7,734 nt of DNA from an uncultured Erysipelotrichaceae bacterium (lineage in GTDB: Bacteria > Bacillota_I > Bacilli_A > Erysipelotrichales > Coprobacillaceae). The notes beneath the pieces are model-generated. The model had not been told where the DNA came from and did no database searches. It saw only the letters and a program-made list of their open reading frames with translations. The position numbers and the translations under genes were made by a program. This document shows positions 1 to 7,734 of this stretch, piece after piece. The first letter of the stretch is position 1. The number at the start of each line of letters is the position of its first letter. The DNA is taken from assembly GCA_945981915.1 (NCBI GenBank), contig CAMFRJ010000042.1:1-7734 (forward strand), in the 5' to 3' direction.

Positions 1-493
1 TTACCTTTAAGTATCCAGAAAGAATTTGGTTTGTAAAAAAAGGAAAAACTATTAATAATGAAACAACTGATAAAATTAAAATAAAAATAATGATGGTCTT
101 TAATAATAATATCAGCTGATCAATGAAAAAAGGATAACGTTTATCAACTGGAAACATATTACGTGATAGCTTATGCAACTGATTAAAACCACGACTTGCC
201 ACATAAAGTGAAATAGCTAAAGTCACTACTGTTGTCAAAGATAATGATTTTGGCTTTAAAGAAGAAAGAACGATCTTTGCAAAATCATCAGTGAGATAAC
301 GTGTGAGAATATTTAAAATGATCGTTGTATCAAAATTAAATAACGATGTTAAAAATGCAACGAGTGAACAAATGGGTATGATTGAAAGAATCATATAATA
401 AGCAAAACATATTCCTGATGATGCAGGAACTTTATATCGATAATCTAAAATGTATCCATATATGAAATGATATATTTTATTCAATTGTATCAT
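1..493 (-). CDS. YihY/BrkB-family inner-membrane protein, partial (C-terminus beyond left edge)
   Basis: Translation from the ATG at 493 stays open to the left edge, giving 164 residues of a protein whose family is usually about 270-300 long, so the C-terminal part is missing. After about 25 residues comes the first membrane segment, which includes GICFAYYMILSIIP; this matches the A-Y-Y-x-x-x-S-x-x-P signature of the YihY/BrkB family (once misnamed ribonuclease BN). A second hydrophobic stretch (LSLTTVVTLAISLYVA) is followed by SRGFNQLHKLSRNMFP, the amphipathic 'SRG-x-x-x-L...N' region of the family, and a third (LLLKTIIIFILILSVVSLLIVF) ends near the edge. The start is set by a GAGGAG Shine-Dalgarno (501-506) seven bases upstream. 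It is transcribed divergently from ddh. The molecular function of the family is not settled; a membrane transport or envelope role is commonly supposed. The family call is secure, the role is not. Confidence 0.85.
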   Translation of the reverse strand, partial: MIQLNKIYHFIYGYILDYRYKVPASSGICFAYYMILSIIPICSLVAFLTSLFNFDTTIILNILTRYLTDDFAKIVLSSLKPKSLSLTTVVTLAISLYVASRGFNQLHKLSRNMFPVDKRYPFFIDQLILLLKTIIIFILILSVVSLLIVFPFFTNQILSGYLKV

Positions 494-604
494 ATCATCA
501 CTCCTCGCTTTTTCAAGTATTTCATCTTGTTGTGTATAGTTAGATATATCAGCAAAAAAATCTTCTTTTGATTGAATAATTAAATAAAGATTTCTTTTAC
601 AACA

Positions 605-610
605 ATTATA
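605..610 (-). promoter_or_regulatory. Possible -10 element for the YihY-family gene
   Basis: A perfect TATAAT reads on the minus strand here, but no good -35 lies 16-18 bases upstream (the 17-base position reads TCGTTT) and there is no TG extension. If used, it would give a leader of roughly 105 bases before the ATG at 493. It falls inside a stop-free frame that continues into the gene, so promoter and coding readings of this stretch compete. This is weak support only. Confidence 0.25.
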
Positions 611-677
611 ACGTACTTTTTTGTAAAAAACGAATCTTTCTTTAAGATATTCAAATATTTATTTCTAGCACAAACTA

Positions 678-686
678 TGATATGAT
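678..686 (+). promoter_or_regulatory. Extended -10 promoter of ddh (TGA-TATGAT)
   Basis: The sequence TGATATGAT combines a TGN extension (678-680) with a TATGAT hexamer (681-686). The best -35 at 17-base spacing is poor (TTTATT, 658-663), which suits an extended -10 promoter that depends little on the -35. Transcription would start near 692-694, leaving a leader of about 30 bases before the ddh ATG at 724. The in-frame ATG at 682 lies inside this element, which argues against translation starting there. Confidence 0.5.
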
Positions 687-707
687 AGACATAGAGTTTT
701 TTTACTC

Positions 708-714
708 AAAGGAG
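708..714 (+). promoter_or_regulatory. Ribosome binding site that fixes the ddh start
   Basis: AAAGGAG lies nine bases before the ATG at 724. It picks that ATG over the in-frame ATG at 682, which has no Shine-Dalgarno and overlaps the likely -10 element. Confidence 0.85.
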
Positions 715-723
715 AACAATAGT

Positions 724-1707
724 ATGAATAAAACAAGAATTGGAATTATCGGGTATGGTAACCTTGGTAAAGGTGTTGAAGCAGCTATCAAGCAAAATCC
801 CGATTTAGAGATGGCTGGTGTCTTTACTCGTCGTGACCCAGCGACCGTTAAAATTCAAACAGAAGGTGGAAAAGTCTATGCGATGTCTGAATTAGCTTTA
901 CATCAAGATGATATTGATGTTTGTATTATTTGTGGAGGAAGCGCTAAAGATTTACCTCAACAAACACCAGAACTTGCAAAAATGTTTCATGTTGTAGATA
1001 GTTTTGATACACATGCAAAAATTCCAGAACATTTCGCAAATGTCAATGCTAGTGCCAAAGAAACTGGTCACGTTGGTATCATTGCAATTGGTTGGGATCC
1101 AGGAATGTTTTCACTAAACCGTCTCTATGGTCATGTCATCTTACCAGAAGGACATGATTATACATTCTGGGGGCGTGGTGTTTCACAAGGTCATTCTGAC
1201 GCAATCAGACGTATCCCAGGTGTTCAAGACGCAAGACAATATACTGTCCCAATTGAAGCAGCTGTAGAAAGTGTGAGAAATGGTGAGAATCCTGAGCTGA
1301 CAACGCGTCAAAAACATTTACGTGAATGTTACGTTGTTGCTAAAGAAGGTGCAGATTTAAAACAAATCGAACATGATATTGTCACAATGCCTTATTACTT
1401 TGCTGACTATGATACAACTGTCACATTTATCACTCAAGAAGAATTAGATAAAAATCATCAAGGAATTCCTCATGGCGGATTTGTACTTAGAAGCGGTGTC
1501 ACTGGTCAAGGTCATCAACATATCATCGAATATAGACTAAAATTAGATTCAAACCCTGAATTTACATCAAGTGTTTTGGTCGCATATGCACGTGCTGCAA
1601 AACGTTTAGCTGACGAAGGTATTTCAGGATGTAAAACTATCTTTGATATACCACCAGCATATTTATCACCTCAAACAGGTGAAGAATTAAGAGCTCAACT
1701 ATTATAG
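724..1707 (+). CDS. ddh: meso-diaminopimelate D-dehydrogenase
   Basis: This 327-residue cytoplasmic enzyme (EC 1.4.1.16) reductively aminates L-tetrahydrodipicolinate with ammonia and NADPH, making meso-diaminopimelate in one step for peptidoglycan and lysine. The N-terminal Rossmann fold has GYGNLG at residues 10-15. Family hallmarks follow in order: VDSFDTH (91-97), GWDPGMFS (123-130), the block from FWGRG to RRIPGVQ (148-168) containing SQGHSD, IPHGG (248-252), LDSNPEFT (274-281) and YLSP (313-316). These follow the Corynebacterium glutamicum enzyme as I remember it, and the length is normal. The start at 724 is preferred because AAAGGAG lies nine bases upstream and the protein then begins MNKTRIGIIGYG, as in relatives. 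The gene sits alone between an extended -10 promoter and a hairpin terminator, so it is probably monocistronic. Identification is firm; whether it replaces or supplements another DAP route here cannot be seen. Confidence 0.96.
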   Translation: MNKTRIGIIGYGNLGKGVEAAIKQNPDLEMAGVFTRRDPATVKIQTEGGKVYAMSELALHQDDIDVCIICGGSAKDLPQQTPELAKMFHVVDSFDTHAKIPEHFANVNASAKETGHVGIIAIGWDPGMFSLNRLYGHVILPEGHDYTFWGRGVSQGHSDAIRRIPGVQDARQYTVPIEAAVESVRNGENPELTTRQKHLRECYVVAKEGADLKQIEHDIVTMPYYFADYDTTVTFITQEELDKNHQGIPHGGFVLRSGVTGQGHQHIIEYRLKLDSNPEFTSSVLVAYARAAKRLADEGISGCKTIFDIPPAYLSPQTGEELRAQLL

Positions 1708-1708
1708 T

Positions 1709-1742
1709 AAAAAAACGATATCATTTGCGTGATATCGTTTTT
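1709..1742. terminator. Bidirectional rho-independent terminator between ddh and the asparaginase gene
   Basis: CGATATCA (1716-1723) pairs with TGATATCG (1730-1737) around a six-base loop (TTTGCG), and flanking A and T runs extend the stem. On the plus strand the stem ends in five Ts; on the minus strand it ends in seven (complement of 1709-1715). It starts one base after the ddh stop and overlaps the asparaginase stop codon at 1741-1743, so both converging genes can share it. Confidence 0.85.
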
Positions 1743-2718
1743 AATACCTTTGAAAATATTTTTTTATTTGTTTGATATCATGTGTTTTTAATAATGAAAG
1801 CATCAAAAGAACTCGTGCTTTTTGTGGTGAAAGCGTGTATGAAGGAATACATCTGCTATGAGGATCAAAAACATGATTATCATAAACAATGCCTTGTGAT
1901 ATACGAGAAGAACGCACAAAAACAATCCCCGCATCTGAGAGATCTTCTATAGCCTTGAGCCACTCTTGGCTATAGTTACCACTTCCTGATCCTGCAATAA
2001 CAATCCCTTCATTTTCACTTGCCAAATAATAGAGAAGCTCTGGTGAAGCACCAGCATAAAAATAGACAATTGCAACATTTGGCAAATATTTGATTTCATC
2101 ACAAAAAATCGTCTGTGACGTATGCATTTTATTTGTTTTCGTATAAAAATACACTTCATTATCTTGCATATACCCTAAGCATCCTAATGATTTTTGATCA
2201 AATGCATCTATTTTAAAATTATTGACCTTTTGAATATCTCTTCCAGAATAAATCGTGTTAGAAAACAAAGCCAAGACTCCCTGGTCATATGCTTCATCAT
2301 GAATTGCAAGACAAATAGCCTGATATAAATTAAAAGGACCATCAGCACTTGTTGCAGTTGCTGGACGCATCGCTCCAGTTATAACAACAGGTTTTTTTAC
2401 ACGAAGTGTCAATGTTAAAAAATAAGCCGTTTCATCCAAAGTATCAGTGCCATGAGTCACGACTGCACCATCAATACTATCATCACTGAGTATCTCTTCT
2501 ATTTTTTCTTTGAGATAGATCCATCTTTGACTCGACATCTCATTACTATCAATATTCATCAATTGAAATGTCTTTAGATAAGCAATATCATTAATTTCAG
2601 GAATTGTCTGAATAATAGATGCGATATCAATTTCTCCTGCATGATAAACAGCAGTCTTTCCCTTTTCTCCACTTCCTGCAATTGTTCCTCCAGTTGCAAT
2701 AATTGCAATTGTCTTCAT
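1741..2718 (-). CDS. L-asparaginase, type I/II family, cytoplasmic
   Basis: This 325-residue enzyme hydrolyses L-asparagine to aspartate and ammonia (EC 3.5.1.1). The first active-site motif is ATGGTIAG (residues 8-15, nucleophile Thr12), with Tyr25 on the flexible lid in the usual place. The substrate-binding region DSNEM contains Ser58, and the second signature THGTDTLDETA gives the Thr91-Asp92 pair. Lys164 in SGRDIQK completes the second catalytic group, and GSGSGN (243-248) is the usual late glycine-rich turn. Spacing of these residues is close to Escherichia coli AnsB, but no signal peptide precedes the first strand, so the protein should be cytosolic. AGGAGG (2728-2733) lies nine bases before the ATG. 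The gene follows pyrE after a 54-base gap that holds a hairpin, so its expression relies on readthrough or a promoter within that gap. Some glutaminase activity is possible. The choice between ansA and ansB as a symbol is arbitrary, so none is given. Confidence 0.93.
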   Translation of the reverse strand: MKTIAIIATGGTIAGSGEKGKTAVYHAGEIDIASIIQTIPEINDIAYLKTFQLMNIDSNEMSSQRWIYLKEKIEEILSDDSIDGAVVTHGTDTLDETAYFLTLTLRVKKPVVITGAMRPATATSADGPFNLYQAICLAIHDEAYDQGVLALFSNTIYSGRDIQKVNNFKIDAFDQKSLGCLGYMQDNEVYFYTKTNKMHTSQTIFCDEIKYLPNVAIVYFYAGASPELLYYLASENEGIVIAGSGSGNYSQEWLKAIEDLSDAGIVFVRSSRISQGIVYDNHVFDPHSRCIPSYTLSPQKARVLLMLSLLKTHDIKQIKKYFQRY

Positions 2719-2746
2719 GAATCATTTCCTCCTCATTCAAATATAT

Positions 2747-2772
2747 AAAAATGGATATATACATATCCATTT
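2747..2772 (-). terminator. Hairpin terminator downstream of pyrE
   Basis: On the minus strand, just after the pyrE stop, AAATGGATAT (2772-2763) pairs perfectly with ATATCCATTT (2758-2749) around a GTAT loop, and the run of Ts extends to 2747. The stem has ten pairs but only two are G-C, so termination may be partial. The hairpin lies only about 28 bases upstream of the asparaginase ATG, and could instead be a dyad operator for that gene. Confidence 0.6.
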
Positions 2773-3453
2773 CTATTTTACACCATATTGATCATAATAA
2801 GCATCGATACGAGCTTTAATGTCATCATCAATAACAACTTTACCATTTACTTCTTTATTGTAAAGACATTCAACAACTTCCGGCATTGAAACAATAGCAG
2901 CTGTATCAAAACCATAAAGATCTTTCACTTCATTTAAAGCTGTTTTTTCTCCAAGTTTTCCTTTTTCATTTCTATCTAATGAAACAATCAATCCTTTAAT
3001 TGTCACATCAGCTGCACCTTTAACCTTAGGTACAGTTTCTTCCATTGATTTTCCTGAAGTTGTTACATCTTCAATCATGATGACTCTATCACCATCTTTT
3101 AATTGTGTTCCTAAAAAACCACCTTTATCAGCTCCATGATCTTTTAATTCCTTACGATCAGAGCAATATCTGACTTCTTTCCCATACAACTTAGAAAATG
3201 CAATAGCTGTCGTAACCGCTAAAGGAATTCCTTTATAAGCAGGTCCAAATAAAACATCGAAATCTAATCCATAGTTATCATGAATAGCTTTTGCATAATA
3301 TTCACCCAATTTCATCAACTGTGTCCCATTTACATAACCACCTGCATTCATAAAAAATGGTGATTGACGACCACTTTTTAAAGTAAAGTTTCCAAATTTT
3401 AAAACTTCACTATCAACCATAAATTCAATAAACTCTTTTTTATAATCTTCCAT
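2773..3453 (-). CDS. pyrE: Orotate phosphoribosyltransferase
   Basis: This 226-residue enzyme (EC 2.4.2.10) transfers phosphoribose from PRPP to orotate, making OMP in pyrimidine synthesis. The N-terminus has the family substrate segment FTLKSGRQSPFF (23-34), then FGPAYKGIPLA (69-79). The flexible catalytic loop is DRKELKDHG, with Arg100, Lys101, Lys104 and His106. The PRPP-binding signature VIMIEDVTTSGKS (124-136) has the two acidic residues Glu128 and Asp129. Length is normal and the protein is cytosolic; these enzymes are usually dimers sharing loops across the interface. AAAGAGGT (3467-3460) precedes the ATG by about seven bases. No other pyr gene is next to it: upstream is a sugar-catabolic GH1 gene 51 bases away, downstream a hairpin and then asparaginase. 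The short leader leaves no room for a PyrR-type attenuator. Identification is firm. Confidence 0.96.
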   Translation of the reverse strand: MEDYKKEFIEFMVDSEVLKFGNFTLKSGRQSPFFMNAGGYVNGTQLMKLGEYYAKAIHDNYGLDFDVLFGPAYKGIPLAVTTAIAFSKLYGKEVRYCSDRKELKDHGADKGGFLGTQLKDGDRVIMIEDVTTSGKSMEETVPKVKGAADVTIKGLIVSLDRNEKGKLGEKTALNEVKDLYGFDTAAIVSMPEVVECLYNKEVNGKVVIDDDIKARIDAYYDQYGVK

Positions 3454-3483
3454 TTTTATACCTCTTTAACTCTTACTGTTAAT

Positions 3484-3492
3484 AATATATCA
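3484..3492 (-). promoter_or_regulatory. Possible extended -10 promoter for pyrE (TGA-TATATT)
   Basis: On the minus strand TGA (3492-3490) runs straight into TATATT (3489-3484). The -35 at 17-base spacing is weak (TAGATT, 3512-3507, overlapping the end of the GH1 gene). It has the same design as the ddh promoter. The leader before the pyrE ATG would be about 23 bases. No terminator is visible between the GH1 gene and pyrE, so readthrough from the sugar genes could add to this promoter. Confidence 0.35.
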
Positions 3493-3504
3493 TGTTTATC
3501 AATA

Positions 3505-5840
<2,336 letters not shown>

Positions 5841-5899
5841 GGTTCCCTCCTCTATCTTATTAATTTCATTCTATCATAATTCAAAACCCTAAAAAAGAA

Positions 5900-5928
5900 T
5901 TTACAATTGTTCATACTCGATTTATAAT
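5900..5928 (+). promoter_or_regulatory. Near-consensus sigma-A promoter of the DUF2232 gene
   Basis: TTTACA (5900-5905) and TATAAT (5923-5928) are separated by exactly 17 bases, five of six and six of six matches to the housekeeping consensus. Transcription should start near 5935, giving a leader of about 30 bases with a good ribosome binding site. The facing kinase gene has only a TATGAT (5878-5873 on the minus strand) without a convincing -35. I saw no catabolite-response (cre) palindrome in the shared intergenic region. Confidence 0.8.
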
Positions 5929-5948
5929 GTAAAGATAATATAAGCTAT

Positions 5949-5958
5949 AGGAAGGTGA
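5949..5958 (+). promoter_or_regulatory. Ribosome binding site that fixes the DUF2232 start
   Basis: AGGAAGGTGA lies just upstream of the ATG at 5964 (GGAAGG ends eight bases before it). An in-frame GTG at 5955 falls inside this site and so cannot be the start codon it serves. Confidence 0.75.
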
Positions 5959-5963
5959 ATTCA

Positions 5964-6857
5964 ATGAATTCTTTACAAACAAAGAAGATTGCTCAAGGAG
6001 CAATGATTGCTTCACTTTGTGGTGTTCTGTCATTACTTAATACTTATACAGGAGGCTTTTTTGATCTCTTTATATATTATTTTATAGCTATTTATATTGC
6101 TTGGTATGGTTATCGTTTTGATTTAAAAAGCAATATCTTGGTTCTCATTGTCTCCTTAATTGTTGTATTTTTTACAGGGATTCCTACTTTTATCATTCAA
6201 GCATTTGCTTATAGTATCGTAGGTCTTTTTATTGGTGAAGCACTCAAAAGAAAAGCATCTAAAACTAGCATTATTGCTGGAACATTCTTTTTATGTCTGA
6301 TGAACAATATCATGATCTATACAATCTTTTCAGCAATATTTGAAATCAATCTTATTGATGAAATGAATATTCTTTATCAACAATTGAATCAACTGTTACC
6401 AAATATGCCTGTTTCTTATGAATTATTTCTCAGTTTTATTCCCTTGGTCATCTGTTTAATGTCCATTTTAGAAACATATGTGATTAATTTACTATGTCAA
6501 TTAGTTTTTACGAAACTAAAGATAGATTATCCAAGAAATTTCCATATCGCTCTACTTCATATGCCATATTGTGTAGGAATGATCTTATTATTATTGATAT
6601 TGGTTGGTATCTTTTTATTAAAGATGACAGATATATCAGAAGTCTATGGCCAATACTGTCTCATCTTAGGTTCAATTGGTTTGATGATTCAAGGTTATGC
6701 ACTACTGAATTATTTTGCTATTATCAAAGAGATGAAGTATTTTGTTATCTTGGGTATCTTTCTATTCTTTATACCAATTGGAATTTATATTTATATAATC
6801 CTGGGATTTTTAGACATATTTACACCAATACGCCAACATATCAAACCTGGCATATAA
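5964..6857 (+). CDS. DUF2232/YybS-family polytopic membrane protein
   Basis: This 297-residue integral membrane protein has about eight or nine hydrophobic segments, roughly at 11-28, 32-50, 56-73, 76-93, 101-125, 155-180, 203-220, 231-255 and 258-284. The short N-terminus followed by QGAMIASLCGVLSLL, the late QGYALLNYF segment (243-251) and the C-terminal GFLDIFTPIR (281-290) resemble YybS proteins (DUF2232), whose ends typically read G-x-x-D-x-x-x-x-x-R. The fold is thought to resemble small transporter S-components, but no substrate is established. The loop between segments 5 and 6 (about 128-154) is the only sizeable hydrophilic part and holds no recognisable domain. The ATG at 5964 is preferred over a GTG at 5955 because the Shine-Dalgarno overlaps the latter. 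It is a single-gene unit between a strong promoter and a hairpin terminator. The membrane call is certain; the family call is fairly confident by pattern alone. Confidence 0.75.
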   Translation: MNSLQTKKIAQGAMIASLCGVLSLLNTYTGGFFDLFIYYFIAIYIAWYGYRFDLKSNILVLIVSLIVVFFTGIPTFIIQAFAYSIVGLFIGEALKRKASKTSIIAGTFFLCLMNNIMIYTIFSAIFEINLIDEMNILYQQLNQLLPNMPVSYELFLSFIPLVICLMSILETYVINLLCQLVFTKLKIDYPRNFHIALLHMPYCVGMILLLLILVGIFLLKMTDISEVYGQYCLILGSIGLMIQGYALLNYFAIIKEMKYFVILGIFLFFIPIGIYIYIILGFLDIFTPIRQHIKPGI

Positions 6858-6889
6858 AAAAATCAATTCATAAAAATGAATTGATTTTT
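6858..6889. terminator. Bidirectional rho-independent terminator between the DUF2232 gene and purC
   Basis: AAAAATCAATTCA (6858-6870) and TGAATTGATTTTT (6877-6889) form a perfect 13-pair stem around the loop TAAAAA. T runs follow on both strands. It begins directly after the DUF2232 stop and ends three bases before the purC stop codon, so it can serve both converging genes. The stem is AT-rich, with only three G-C pairs. Confidence 0.85.
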
Positions 6890-6892
6890 ATT

Positions 6893-7734
6893 TTATAATT
6901 GTTGACCTGTAATTAATTCATAAGCTTGTAAATATTTAGCGATTGTTTTATCGACAATATCTTGAGGTAATTGCCAATTGTGTTCATGAGAAGTTAACCA
7001 GTCTCTTGCAAATTGTTTATCAAATGAAGGTTGTCCCTGACCAGGTTTATACCCTTCTGCAGGCCAGAAACGGGAACTATCAGGTGTTAACATTTCATCT
7101 CCTAAAACTATTTCACCATCTTCATTTAATCCAAATTCAAACTTTGTATCAGCAATGATGATTCCTCTTGTTAATGCATAGTCTGCACATTTTTTATATA
7201 GTGCAATTGTATAATCTCTTAGTTTTTGAGCATATTCTTCACCTTTACCAGGAAATTCTTTTTCTAAGACTTCAATACTTCTTTCATAAGAGATATTTTC
7301 ATCATGATCTCCAATTTCTGCTTTTGTTGATGGTGTATAGATAGGTTCTGGTAATTTATCAGATTCTAACAAACCTTCTGGTAATTGAATACCACAAACA
7401 GTTCCGTTTTCTTGATAACTCTTCCATCCACTACCTGTTATATATCCTCTAACGATACATTCTATTGGCAACATTTTTAATTTTTTACACATCATAGAAT
7501 TACCATCAAAACGTTCTTGTTGGAAGAATTCAGGCATATCTTTGACATCTGCGCTGATCATATGATTTTTACAGATATCTCCTGTCATATCAAACCAGAA
7601 CTTAGACATTTGTGTTAATACAGTTCCTTTTTTCTTTACATCATTTTTTAAGATAACATCGTAACAGCTGATACGATCAGTAGCAACCATGATCAAACTA
7701 TCTTGGTTATCATATATTTCTCTCACTTTTCCTT
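6893..7734 (-). CDS. purC: Phosphoribosylaminoimidazole-succinocarboxamide synthase, 5' end missing
   Basis: SAICAR synthetase (EC 6.3.2.6) joins CAIR and aspartate using ATP in purine synthesis. The frame is still open at the right edge: the last codons read Gly-Lys-Val-Arg-Glu-Ile-Tyr-Asp, the family's GK(V/T)RE(I/L)Y start block, so the GTG at 7726 is an internal Val and only perhaps 10-20 residues are missing. Counting from that Val, visible motifs are VATDRISCYDV (14-24), KKKGTVLTQMSKFWF (31-45), RGYITGSGWKSY (93-104), TPSTKAEIGDHDENIS (131-146), IADTKFEFG (191-199) and LGDEMLTPDSSRFW (208-221). The roughly 290-residue length and the inserted WKSYQENGTVCG segment place it in the long, ADE1-like class rather than the 240-residue Bacillus type. 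It is cytosolic and converges on the DUF2232 gene. Whether other pur genes lie upstream is outside the window. Confidence 0.95.
   Translation of the reverse strand, partial: GKVREIYDNQDSLIMVATDRISCYDVILKNDVKKKGTVLTQMSKFWFDMTGDICKNHMISADVKDMPEFFQQERFDGNSMMCKKLKMLPIECIVRGYITGSGWKSYQENGTVCGIQLPEGLLESDKLPEPIYTPSTKAEIGDHDENISYERSIEVLEKEFPGKGEEYAQKLRDYTIALYKKCADYALTRGIIIADTKFEFGLNEDGEIVLGDEMLTPDSSRFWPAEGYKPGQGQPSFDKQFARDWLTSHEHNWQLPQDIVDKTIAKYLQAYELITGQQL

Noticed and set aside
30..45. Possible frameshift in the YihY-family gene at a run of seven As, since the alternative frame (FFYKPNSFW) also looks plausible
   Set aside because: The given frame stays open to the edge and reads sensibly (FFTNQILSGYLKV); too little sequence remains to prefer either.
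490..525. Eleven-codon minus-strand reading frame (MKYLKKRGVMI) whose TGA overlaps the ATG of the YihY-family gene, suggesting a coupled leader peptide
   Set aside because: No Shine-Dalgarno precedes its ATG, the length is trivial in AT-rich DNA, and the GAGGAG inside it already serves the real start.
682..723. Longer ddh with an additional 14 residues from the ATG at 682
   Set aside because: That ATG overlaps the likely -10 element, has no ribosome binding site, and the extra residues have no counterpart in known Ddh proteins.
1947..2159. Minus-strand open frame of 70 codons within the asparaginase gene
   Set aside because: It is an alternate frame of conserved coding sequence, with no ribosome binding site.
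3475..3504. TTGATA (3502-3497, minus) as a -35 element for pyrE
   Set aside because: It sits only seven bases from the TATATT, far too close to act as its -35.
5955..5963. GTG start three codons upstream for the DUF2232 gene
   Set aside because: The GTG is part of the Shine-Dalgarno region that serves the ATG at 5964.
5841..5963. Catabolite-response element between the divergent kinase and DUF2232 genes
   Set aside because: No stretch fits the cre pattern on reading either strand.
6494..6898. Plus-strand open frame of 134 codons overlapping the end of the DUF2232 gene
   Set aside because: It lies in another frame of a clear membrane-protein gene, has no ribosome binding site, and runs through the terminator hairpin.
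6943..7158. Plus-strand open frame of 71 codons opposite purC
   Set aside because: It is antisense to conserved purC coding sequence, with no ribosome binding site or recognisable protein features.

Overview
The window is AT-rich DNA with strong Shine-Dalgarno sites, ATG starts, short intergenic gaps and standard codon use (tryptophan is TGG, no in-frame TGA). Together with the protein families present (meso-DAP dehydrogenase, YybS/DUF2232 membrane protein, GH1 phosphoglycosidase, ROK kinase), this points to a low-GC Gram-positive (Firmicutes/Bacillota), perhaps an anaerobic gut member of the Erysipelotrichia/Coprobacillaceae. The phylum is well supported; the family is only a guess.

Layout, left to right: (1) 1-493, minus strand, the N-terminal part of a YihY/BrkB-family membrane protein that runs off the left edge. 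(2) 494-723, a divergent intergenic region with an extended -10 promoter for the next gene. (3) 724-1707, plus strand, meso-diaminopimelate dehydrogenase (ddh), probably a single-gene unit. (4) 1709-1742, a hairpin that can terminate transcription from both sides. (5) 1741-2718, minus, cytoplasmic L-asparaginase. (6) 2747-2772, a low-GC hairpin terminator. (7) 2773-3453, minus, orotate phosphoribosyltransferase (pyrE). (8) 3505-4953 and 4956-5840, minus, a tightly coupled pair: an upstream ROK sugar kinase and a GH1 glycosidase. (9) 5841-5963, a divergent intergenic region with a near-consensus promoter for the plus-strand gene. (10) 5964-6857, plus, a DUF2232/YybS-type polytopic membrane protein. 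(11) 6858-6889, a bidirectional terminator. (12) 6893-7734, minus, purC, whose first codons lie beyond the right edge.

Most of the window is housekeeping metabolism: cell-wall DAP and lysine (ddh), pyrimidine (pyrE) and purine (purC) synthesis, and asparagine breakdown. The most interesting part is the kinase-glycosidase pair. The GH1 enzyme carries the Ser-Lys-Tyr phosphate-binding triad of LacG-type 6-phospho-beta-glycosidases, yet no PTS gene lies beside it. The adjacent ROK protein lacks the zinc-binding cysteine cluster of typical ROK glucokinases and so resembles BglK beta-glucoside kinases. The two could form a PTS-independent route: ATP-dependent phosphorylation of an imported beta-disaccharide, then hydrolysis of the phosphorylated product.

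I saw no tRNA, rRNA, riboswitch, CRISPR array, insertion sequence or phage feature. Nothing here clearly amounts to an undescribed system; the findings are specific, checkable oddities in otherwise ordinary chromosome.
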